A program made the position numbers and the translations under genes. A DNA stretch of 64,000 nt. Origin: Effrenium voratum (lineage: Eukaryota; Sar; Dinophyceae; Suessiales; Symbiodiniaceae). The notes below the pieces were generated by a model. The model was given only the letters and a program-made list of their open reading frames with translations, ran no database searches and was not told the origin of the DNA. Positions 55,331-64,000 of this stretch are shown here, piece after piece (the first letter of the stretch is position 1; the number at the start of each line of letters is the position of its first letter). The stretch spans positions 244,880 through 308,879 of the forward strand of contig CAUJNA010003293.1 in NCBI GenBank assembly GCA_963377175.1, read 5' to 3'.

Positions 55331-58300
55331 GACCGCCTTGACGGCCGGCGCTGTGGGCCGCTGGCCCTAGTGAAAATTGAGATTCGGGGCTCGACCTTGG
55401 CCGTTGTTTTTCTTGCTTCGGAGCTGGGTTTTGGAGGTATGGAGACATGTATCACTTCTATACGGGGTTGTGGGCTACAGTGGACTACATAGCCCCGTTC
55501 TATGAGGGGTATTAACTAAGAACCCAAGCCTCAACATGCCTTGAACCAAGGCACACTCAGCATGTGTCTGCAGACTAAAATCGAAACAACCTAAGCTCCG
55601 AATCATGGTGGCACGTATCTTTTGCCCAGAATAATTACGGTCGAAGAGCCCTGTTGCTTATTGATGTACCTTGATCTGAACAGATGTTCCTCAGGTTGTT
55701 TGTTCGTTGACCTTTGGAAGATCAGAAGGTACCCTCGAAGCGTGCGTGTGTGCGTGTGCACCACGAAGTCGGCCATGGTGGCCATGGTCAAAAGCAGCCC
55801 GGAGCATGTCTTTGGATTTGGAGGTTGTCGGTCCCTTGTTTCCTGCGCAACATGACTCCAAGAGGGGGGACCAACACAACAGCAGAGTCCAATGATCATT
55901 TCGGATCAATACCTCCCACAGATTAATCGAGAGTGGTCCACCCTTTAGTGGGATTTGGTCAACTGTGAGGGAAACCTTGTCATCTATACAGTCATCCGGA
56001 TCAATCCGAATTGGTGGCTATTGGGAAATTAGGATTCGCCTTTTTCTCTCTAGATTCATTGGCCTGTTTGTCAATCCGGGACTTCCACCAGACTCTTGGA
56101 CGTGAATCCCCATTTAAGATCCGCCCTATGGGCAGGGTGTCTAGCCGAAGTTCTTGGTTCAACTTGAGGCGTTTTTCCAGCCCCACGGACACCTCCAAGG
56201 CGAGAGGTGTTTGGGGCCACAGGAGTCTCTTAGTGACACGGACATCATTTTTACTGCGCGCATGTTGAACGCCGCAGTGGAGCAGAACCGCTTCCTATGT
56301 TTGAGTTTGTCACTGCCCCACGCGCGGAGACCGCCCGCACGGGATCTCTACAACTCTCAGGAGCCAAGTTTTCAGGACAGCCCCAGATATCTAGCCACTC
56401 TAAGCAGGCAAAGGCTCTGAGTTTTTTTTTTACATAGCTTTCAGCTTTCATGTCATCTTTTTCGGATTGGAAAGGACCCATTTAGTTCCTGCGAATCAAA
56501 AGGAAGAGTTTTGCATCAAGACCTGACGCAACCAAAAGCAGAAGCCTCTGGACACCGCAGATGCTTACAATTCGCTTAGATTCCTTTGTCATACTTTGGA
56601 GTGTTCAGAAGGGTTATGGAGTTTTTTGATTTGAGAAGCTGGAAAGAGGGGGTCCCCTTCAGCTTTCAAATTGATAGCAGGCTGTTGGTTTTCCAGGCAA
56701 GAGGGCACAGGTTCCGATCAAAAAACCCGAGAAGCGAAGAACGCCGAGTCTCTCGGAGCCCAAGCTTTCCCGCTCCAAAATCAGACCCCAAAGTCTCACT
56801 TACTGGTGCTCGGTGGGGCATGTCGGAACCCCGTATCAGCCATTTGTCTTGTGGTTTCGTTGCTTCGGGAATCACTTAAAACGCTTCATTCCATTTCTCA
56901 TCCCCTACCGATTTCGCAGCGATGGCAAATCTTGGGCCTGACGCAAAGGGGAAGCGGCAGGTTGGGGGTTGGAATTCCAATCACTGAGGAGTGGCCGCCG
57001 GAACCATGGGTACGTGGTGGGGGCGTCTCAGATTCCTTCGCTGGCCGCGGGCATTGCTCACATTGGACATTTTTGAGGGTATCGTTTTTGAGTTGAAAGG
57101 AGACCAAGGGGAAATCACCCATTCTGAGGGCTCCCTCATGTGAAGATTTTGAGACAAACACACATTTGTATTGCCCGAGCTTGCTTCCCACGCGAGGGTA
57201 AGTTCTGGGTTGGCCGAACTGAGGCACCCGAGTTGCTACCTTGGCAGGTGGTTGCAGGTTGACTTCAATACTCTGGTTGCTAAATGGACCGTATTTGTAT
57301 AATTTCCCAAAAGGAAACGGACAAGGGATGGGTACTTTCACTTAAAAACACGTACACCCACATAGCGAGAAACAGGCCGATGATTGCACTCCAGCACCTC
57401 TAACAGCACCCCCCCGAACGCGCCAGAGCAAAGGGCAGTCAATCTTGAAAAAAATGCGCCCGCAGCGTCACCAGCACCCCAAACAGCACCCCCAAACAGC
57501 ACCCCCAAGACGCTTTCCCTTTTGTAGTAGAAGTTGGAGCCCTATGGCTTTCAGCTACGTGGGGAAGAATCCGGAGCTGCTATTGGGCATGTCATATCAT
57601 TCCAAGATAAGCATGGGAAGCCTTCAGGCAACCTGGTCCTTCCATAGGTTTGACGGGTGGCTCGTGGGCCATTGGGCGCTTGGTGCTTCCGCCCCAATTC
57701 TTGGCCCCAATTCTTGGCACCAAGTCTGGCACCAATTCTTGGCACCAATTCTTGGCACCACTTCTTTCGCCCTTTATGTGTGGTGGGAAAACCCACTGAA
57801 CACGGTCAACCCCAAAAGCAATTCTTTCTCTACCCGTCACAGGGCAACTGTGCGCTGCGTGCCTTTGAGGTGGGGCTTCTAAATTGAGAGGGGCCAGGGT
57901 TGGGCTCACCTGCTTAAACATGCTGAAGCAAGTGGTTAAACCTTTCTGCCAGCTATATATATATATGTATATGATGCATATATATACAAATATATATATA
58001 TATATATATATGTGTGTTCCCGTCGCCCGTCGTCCCTCGTCCCTAGTGGCCCAGCCCCACCGCCCCAATGGTAGGGAACCATGGACCCCCCCACCCATCC
58101 CAAGGGGCGGGGGCCTGTACGGTCACACTGTGCTAAATTCTACACACCCCAACCCCCATTCCCACAAAGGGGGGGGGGTGGCAACCATGGACCCGGGGGC
58201 GGGGGGCTCGTATAGTCACACTGTGAGAGGAGCTTTCGGCTTTCTCCGCGGCGTCGCTCCCCGAGGTTCGAGATGAGCCACGGGGTCTTCTGCATCCCCG

Positions 58301-61300
58301 TGCTGACTCTGCCCCCGCTGGCCTTGAACCATCAGGTGGGATGGGTAAACGAGCTCATGGTTCAGGCCCTCTTCTTGGAGAATCCCTATGTTAGGCGTTG
58401 GAGTTCTTAACATCTTGCATATATATATATATATGGTACAGCGTTGCCAGCCCCCCCCCCCCTCCCCCCCCAATGGTCATGGGTCAGGCAAGTACCCCCC
58501 CCCCCCCTGTGGTTGTGGTCCTGTGGTTGGGTTGTGGTGGTTTAGGGTTGGTTTAGAATTGGTTTAGGGTATATTTAGGGTGTATTTAGGGTTAGTTTAG
58601 GGTTGGTTCAGGGTTGATTTAGGTTGATTTATGTTGATTTAGGGTTGGTTTAGGGTTGGTTTAGGTTCAGAGGTGTACGGTCGGTTTAGGGTTTGGTTTA
58701 GGGTGTATTTAGGGTTGGTTTAGGGTTAGTTTAGGGTTGGTTTATGTTGATTTAGGGTTGGTTTAGGTTTAGAGGTCTACGGTTTAGGGTTTGGTTTAGG
58801 GTTTATTTAGGGTTGGTTTAGGGTTAGTTTAGGGTTGGTTTATGGTTGGTTGCGGGTTGGCTTGTCCTGGGGGTGGGGGTGCCGGGGTGTCGGGGTGCGA
58901 GTTCAGGGGTCGGGGTGGGGGTGGGACCGTAGGTGCCAGGATCCGGGGGCTCGGGGTCTCGGGCCGGGGGGGTCCTGGAAAACCATACCATATGGGGGGG
59001 GGGGGTAGCAACACGGAACACGGGACCATATATGTATCTGTTTTTTAAAGGGCACCCATTGGGGAAACCAACACCCGAACTCCATGTTTGCGGTCTGCCT
59101 TTTTTGACACATACCGATATTGGGGTAAGCAGGGGTCTTGGCTGCTCGACCTTGAGCCTTTCAAGCGGTTAACTTTTGCACACGACCAACTGGGTTGCAG
59201 TCGTTGGGTCAGCATTGCCGATTCTAATTTAGTGCTGCTTGCGCATGTTTGCCTTTTGCTGTCTCCCGGGGTGGGTTGGGCGGGGCGGGGTTCTATAATA
59301 GGAGCTTTATTTATGAAAGCGGCGGGTCCAACATTCAGTGTCGGACAACGCTACCCTTCCAAACCATTCGAACGCGAGAACATGTTCTGGATGGATTCTT
59401 CGACTGGTGATGAAACGACAGAAACAAGGCTTGCAACATTGACCTGCATGCCAATGGAGTAGGAAGGTTCTGTTGGTCGGTTTTCGAATTTTCCTCTTGC
59501 AGAGTGGTTGTTCATTTCAGCTACCTCCAATGAAATCCAAGTGTCAGAGTTTGCCTCATGCCCTGGTGATATGGATTGCTGAAGCGCCATGGAGGAGAGG
59601 TGTGCCCAAGGGTCTAGTGCATAGCGTGAAGTGCCCTCCTGCAGGTGTGCACTCAAAGATGTCTCTCTACTTGTCTGAACTGCAACATAGGACCCACCTG
59701 ATCGTCATTGTTAGAGGGATCTGCTTTTGGTGACTGTTTCTTTTTGGGGTGGGGGGGTTCCCGTGGAGGGTCGGCTTGACAGGGTTACAACTTGATCGCC
59801 GTTCCGCAGCACTCTTGGCTGAAGCCGGGTGCGGATCCCTCGGATGGTTCATGCAAGCCGAATTGCACATTCCAAGTATGGCCTGGGGAGAGGAGGGATG
59901 CCTGAGCAACTAGATGTGTGCATATGCGTGTTTGAGGAACGTATGTTCCAAATACTTTTTGTTGCACCTGTCATGTGAGATCCCTTCGCATGGTGCACAA
60001 GCGCATCGCAAGCGGACTTTGGGGACGGGCTTAATACATTCACCACCCCTGTAAAGCACGGGCGAAAAGTGAAACAAAGACACAACAAACGTAAGTAGTA
60101 TTCAATCGCAGATTGCAACTCCAACCTCGACATTTTCGTTCCCAAAAGTGTGGAACCCAACTGTTTGTTTTTGCCTTTGCTTCCTCAAAAACAACAACAC
60201 ATCCAAGGAGCCGGTTCCAACCACTTTGGGGAATCCCCAGGCTTCCTCAAGTAAACCAGTGCAGAGGGGATTGCTTTTTTGGCAAGCAACAGAAGCCGTC
60301 CACATCGGAGGTCCGACCGTTTCTGGGAAGTTTCAGATTCGCTGTCGCCGACTGAACTCCCGTTTGCTCACGCCCTTGGTTTCTGTTTGCTTCAACCCCC
60401 GATTTTTTTGGGGGTGGGCGGGTGGGTTGGGGGCGTCCCTTCGTCATGGGCCGAAGCCGAAGCTTGGAGCGGCAGCTGCGAGACTTCCGCGCCTCGTCCG
60501 AATGTTTGGGCGCTCAGCCACGCCCTTGCAGGTTGTCTCGCAGAGGCGAACCCCCTTCGCCTGCCAAAAGGAGAATATCCGAACATCCAAAGATCTCATT
60601 GCCCCAACCCCTATCCCCCAAAGCCTTAAACCCTGAACCCAAGTTAGGTGGGGATTCATACCATGGAGGTGGTTCCCCCAAAAGAATCTTCCCCAAAGTT
60701 CATAGCCATCTGATGCTGGGTCTGTTCTTTTGTGAGGATACCTCCTTTCGGTCTGTTTTAAAGGGAAGCCCAAGGAGTGCCCATTTTGGGTGGGTTTTCT
60801 TTTTCCAGGATCCTAGGTGGCCACGGCGTGCCCAGGCGAGCGCTTCCCCATCGATGAGCGCGCCGCCGACTTCCTGGAGAAGGTAAGCGACGAGGCAAAT
60901 CGAGGGACACGTTTCGCCTCTGTCTCGAAACGGGGTCTGTAACTCGTCTGGGTAGACATGCTGACAATGTGTTGCACGAGCGGTGTTTGTTTGGCCGGTT
61001 ATAGGTTTGATTGCATTGGATTGCTTTGAACCCCTTTAAAAGTTGGAAACCAAAAGGTGCTCGATCCAAAGGTTCGGTCAACATTACCGCGGACATGGGG
61101 GAACTCGCTAAATTTCTTTCTGAAAACCAGGGGGCTCACGAGTTTGCCCATTTTTAAAAAATGGGAAATTGGTCTTTTTGACTCAGGCGTCCAGCCTTAA
61201 AACGGCTGTGTTGCTTTTGGTTTTCCCTTCAAGCCACCTGAAAAAGGGTACCCTATCTGAAACTCTTTTCTTGGGCCCAAGTGAGTGTGTTTTCGTCTTG

Positions 61301-61573
61301 TGGCGGTCTTTGGAATATTTCAGAGAGAGTTCCCGGAACCTGGAACTATGAAGCTCTGAAAAGCATTGAGTCGCTTGGATTTCAGTGGATTAGACAAGGT
61401 GCATTGACACTTGAGTACCATTGACACTTGAGTAAGCAAAGGATTTGGCGAGGTGATGACAATACATCCGATCTCTAATACTTTGACATCAGCCCCCAAC
61501 AGAGGTACCCGCCTTGTTCGCATCCCCTCGAGGATGCGAGGATGCGCCTGTTAGAAAAGCTGGCAAGCATTTG
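55331..61573 (+). CDS. Multi-exon gene of unknown product, probably continuing beyond the window
   Basis: Ten or more short exons can be chained: 55,331-55,436 (RCGPLALVKIEIRGSTLAVV); 56,054-56,136 (LACLSIRDFHQTLGRESPFK); 56,181-56,298 (LSDTDIIFTARMLNAAVEQN); 56,697-56,792 (KRAQVPIKKPEKRRTPSLSE); 56,920-56,960 (MANLGPDAKGKRQ); 57,531-57,627 (LEPYGFQLRGEESGAAIGHV); 59,503-59,565 (EWLFISATSNEIQVSEFASC); 59,810-59,875 (LLAEAGCGSLGWFMQAELHI); 60,287 to about 60,361 (EAVHIGGPTVSGKFQIRCRR); 60,817-60,882 (VATACPGERFPIDERAADFL, with a GTAAGC donor); 61,533-61,573 (DARMRLLEKLASI, with a GTGAGT donor). Codon phases agree at most joints, including six successive split or whole-codon joints, which is unlikely by chance. 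The donor at 57,628 is GC. The joint before 60,817 is unresolved. Neither the start nor the stop was found. I do not recognise the protein; no transmembrane segment or named motif is evident. Confidence 0.55.
57952..58011. repeat. (TA)n microsatellite
   Basis: The stretch is made of TATATA blocks broken by GTATATGATGC and CAAA. Shorter TA runs lie at about 14.03, 20.39, 58.42 and 63.36 kb. Confidence 0.9.
58150..58510. repeat. Poly-G and poly-C runs
   Basis: Runs of 9-13 G (58,158; also 58,995) and of 10 or more C (58,450-58,510) cluster here, interleaved with a TA run. Related GGGGGTGGCAACCATGGACC blocks recur near 58.08 and 58.17 kb, suggesting a local duplication. No gene was seen. Confidence 0.7.
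58515..58860 (+). repeat. Degenerate telomere-like tract (TTTAGGG type)
   Basis: The + strand is built from GGTTTAGGG, GTTGGTTTAGGG and GTTAGTTTAGGG units, i.e. TTTAGGG with inserted GTTGG or GTTA. A longer block (GTTTAGGTT-AGAGGTCTACGG) is repeated at about 58,665 and 58,765. The orientation is opposite to the tract at 10.4-11.2 kb. Confidence 0.75.
61402..61436. repeat. Short tandem duplication
   Basis: CATTGACACTTGAGTA occurs twice head to tail, in a presumed intron of the right-hand gene. Confidence 0.85.
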
Positions 61574-61801
61574 GTGAGTTTGTGTATCAGGGTGTGTCCA
61601 AATCATGCGCTAAGCCCCCCCCCCCCCGAAAGACAAATAAGAAGAAGAAAGAAAGAGCACAAAAACAAAGACAAAGCACACATAAACAAAAGAGAGTGTA
61701 CTTTGTTGCACATGTGTTTGGGTAGTGTGATGCAGAAAACCAAACAACAGCTCGAGACACCCAACCAAACAGTTTAAAACATACGCAAGCAAGCACAATA
61801 T

Positions 61802-61871
61802 TAGATGCCCCAATGCACAACGACCAGGTGAACAGTTAGTTTTGAGATGCCCCAATGCACAACGACCAGGT
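61802..61871. repeat. 26-bp direct duplication
   Basis: GATGCCCCAATGCACAACGA plus CCAGGTG occurs at about 61,804 and 61,846. A diverged duplicate of the block CCCATGCTCCC, CCTTGGGTCTGCAAT follows near 61.98 and 62.13 kb. Confidence 0.85.
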
Positions 61872-62239
61872 GTTGAATTGTTTCAGTGTTTTCTCGAGTT
61901 TTTTTTGCAGTTTGTGGCAGGCAACTCAACACGGGATCTCGAGAAGCAACCGAAGAGGCAGAATTCAACATTGCACACCCCATGCTCCCACCAACAGGCC
62001 CCCCTTGGGTCTGCAATCTTGATTTTGTTTGGTTTCCTTTAGTTTTGATTTTGCAATTTGGGGGACTGAGAAAACAACAAGCTAGCCTCGAGAAAACCAA
62101 AAAAGTAAGACTCCCCCATGCTCCCCCTTCCAAGCCCCTCTTGGGCCATGCTCCCCCGGTGGGTCTGCATGTGTATTATTGTTTGGCTTTCTCCAGTCTT
62201 TTGTTGAATTTTCCGGAAAAGGGTTTCCTTTCCCAATGA

Positions 62240-62890
62240 GTTTGCTGAGAGTTATTTATAATCTGAATAAAGTTGAAGAAGGACACATATCACGTAGCAG
62301 TTCTATCTTCAGCTCAAGTTTATATAGTAATCTGTTTTCTGAACAACTTTCAATTGAAGCTTAAGTTACACAGATCTTCAAACGGAATTGAACAAGTAAC
62401 GCCATGCTGGGCTCTTCTCAAACTGTTGAAAGATACAATTTCAGTTCTATTGGGGTGCAAGGTTTACGTTTTGATCTGGAAAGTATAAGCATCCAAGATG
62501 GTTTCACTCAGGCTTCCTAGCTTGAATTAGACATTGACCGGAAACTCCTTTCCAACTATATTTTACATCAATGTAATTCAATGTGGTTAGAGTCTAACTA
62601 TGATTTTATAGGACGGAGGTCAGTTAGCATTTCTATCTTAAGTTAGAATTCCGGTAGCAACTTCTTTCCAAACGAGATTTTGAGTAGACCCAATCAGAGT
62701 TTCCTCGTGTTTCTGTAGGATTTTCACTGTTCAAGCAGCAATATATTTGCTTTATTAGGTTCCGCTAAAATATAATTAAACTTCATTTTCACACATATGT
62801 GGGAAGGAACTCATATTTAAACTTTAGCTTAAGAAAGACACTGCGTTGTTCCTTGTTATATTTTAATCATTTTTCAATCACATGTTTAAC
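62240..62890. other. AT-rich island
   Basis: About 650 bp are AT-rich, with TTATTTATAATC, CTATATTTTACATC and similar words and no coding character. It resembles the islands at 4.3 and 19.5 kb. Confidence 0.55.
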
Positions 62891-63589
62891 AAATTCCTTC
62901 GGACGCGAGTTTCTGTTTCCAAGAAATGCAAACAAACACGAGTTGTCCAGAACAAACATGAGCACGGACATCTCAACCGCCTCATCCAGGAAATCGGCTG
63001 TCGTGAAGGGCCACAAGCTCACACAAAATACCAATGCCATGAAGAAGTGGGCGAGTCAGCAAAGGAGTTTGATTTCCCATTCTTTTCAACATTCGTTCTT
63101 TCCAAAAACCGGCCGTTTTACCTGGGTGTCCGGAGGTTTTCTAGAAAGAAGGATCCCTGGAAAGAATGGGGAAGGTACCCCTAGAACATTGAGACGTGGA
63201 GAGCAAGCATGCCAGCAGAAGCTGACTGCAACTCAGCGCAAAGATGTAGCCTGTGTACCAACAAGGGCACTCCACAGCGTTTTTGTGTTGAACATAGGAA
63301 GCTTCCGGTTGCTTGCATTTCTGAACGTGATGTGGAAGGGGTCGCTTTTCAATTGACGCGTATATATATATATATAAGGGCCTCGTTGAGAGCATGGGAA
63401 CGGCAAGCTAGGGGCAGAGCCCACGACGAGCAGTATCGAATCCACCTGCACTTGTCAGCAAGGGTCAGCGTGCCCAACTCGGATCCATTTATGGTTGGAA
63501 GGGGATTGGTCCAATATTGTTTTTACAGAGATGGTTGGTTTCCCTTGTAAGTTTTCCTTTAAGCGACCCCTGAAGGGTATATTTTGAAA

Positions 63590-63608
63590 GACACACACAC
63601 ACACACAC
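63590..63608. repeat. (CA)n microsatellite
   Basis: A short ACACAC run lies in non-coding sequence. Confidence 0.85.
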
Positions 63609-63772
63609 CCATTTGGTTGTAATCAACCCTTTGCCCTCCTCAACTCTCCTCAAAGCCAACAAAATCTTGATGACCCCTTTGATTGGTTTGAAGGATCCAT
63701 TTTTTTTTCGGAAACCCACAAGTAACCTTAAACCAACCCATTACGAGCCCCACACTGTTAGATTGATTCTTG

Positions 63773-63882
63773 GCCCCCCCCCCCCCCCCCCCAGCCCCCC
63801 CCAGCCCCCCCCCAGCCCCCCCCAGCCACCCCCAGCCCCCAAGCCACCCCAAGCCCCCGCCCAGCCCCCCCCCCCTCCCCCT
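63773..63882. repeat. C-rich (CCCCCAGCC)n tract
   Basis: A run of about 18 C is followed by repeats of CCCCCCAGCC and CCACCCCCAG. The G-rich complement has four or more G-runs in close spacing and could form G-quadruplexes. Frames across it encode only Pro or Gly repeats. Confidence 0.9.
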
Positions 63883-63952
63883 CCCTAAAAAAATGAACCG
63901 ACCACCTGGATGGGTCTCACTTTGAGCAACACCAAAAACAGCGGGGGGCTTG

Positions 63953-64000
63953 AGCTCTGGAGGTGCTCTCGACTGTGCTCTCTGAGTTCCGCCCGAAGCG
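63953..64000 (+). CDS. Possible exon cut by the window end
   Basis: After CTTGAG the last bases read LEVLSTVLSEFRPK with good codon use and no stop. It could be the next exon of the right-hand gene, but its phase does not fit directly to the exon ending at 61,573, so another exon would be needed between. Confidence 0.25.

Noticed and set aside
59088..59656. Frame of 124 codons (plus) and of 101 codons (minus) around 59.4 kb
   Set aside because: The plus frame stops at 59,460 just before a clear acceptor, and only the part after 59,503 matches the phase of the exon chain; the minus frame has no support.

Overview
This window looks like nuclear DNA of a dinoflagellate, most likely a Symbiodiniaceae- or Polarella-like species. 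The reasons are: genes cut into many short GC-rich exons on one strand; introns that use GC as well as GT at the 5' splice site and can be under 60 bp; small inverted-repeat elements inside introns (introner-like); degenerate TTTAGGG-type tracts; very long microsatellites; and decayed Ty1/copia-like retroelements of the kind common in these genomes. All convincing host genes read on the + strand. No rRNA, tRNA, CRISPR array, operon or prokaryote-style gene was seen, apart from one short bacterial-looking gene fragment.

Left part (1-14.5 kb): mostly non-coding, with a few isolated candidate exons (7.1-7.4, 8.4, 11.7, 12.6, 14.6 kb), an AT-rich island (4.3-4.8 kb) and a C-rich degenerate telomere-like tract (10.4-11.2 kb). 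At 14.86-16.09 kb lies a small three-exon gene for a membrane-anchored FKBP-type peptidyl-prolyl isomerase with a C-terminal KKxx ER-retrieval signal.

Centre (20.5-53.3 kb): one very large gene encoding at least about 2,700 residues. Its order is: helical N-terminal region, a segment resembling an HNH-like nuclease fold, about 900 residues of repetitive beta-rich sequence, then a coiled-coil and all-helical C-terminal half. One intron (25.0-27.8 kb) holds a 2.56-kb CA/GA microsatellite with higher-order repeats. Another (29.14-49.17 kb, about 20 kb) holds two different copia-like elements in tandem. Element 1 (29.19-38.03 kb) carries protease, integrase and RT remnants plus a downstream ORF resembling an endonuclease/exonuclease/phosphatase (EEP) domain. 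That ORF is interrupted at 36.2-36.53 kb by an AT-rich fragment of a bacterial-type ftsY gene, the most unexpected item here. Element 2 (38.61-48.45 kb) carries a gag with two CCCH zinc fingers and a broken pol, and it sits inside a split TTCA/TTCG/TTCC microsatellite.

Right part (55.3-64 kb): a second multi-exon + strand gene of unknown product, supported by codon phase matching across six successive introns; it probably runs past the window end. Around it are a G-rich telomere-like tract (58.5-58.9 kb), TA, poly-G and poly-C runs, and an AT-rich island (62.2-62.9 kb).

All exon boundaries were read by eye from splice signals and codon phase and need transcript support.
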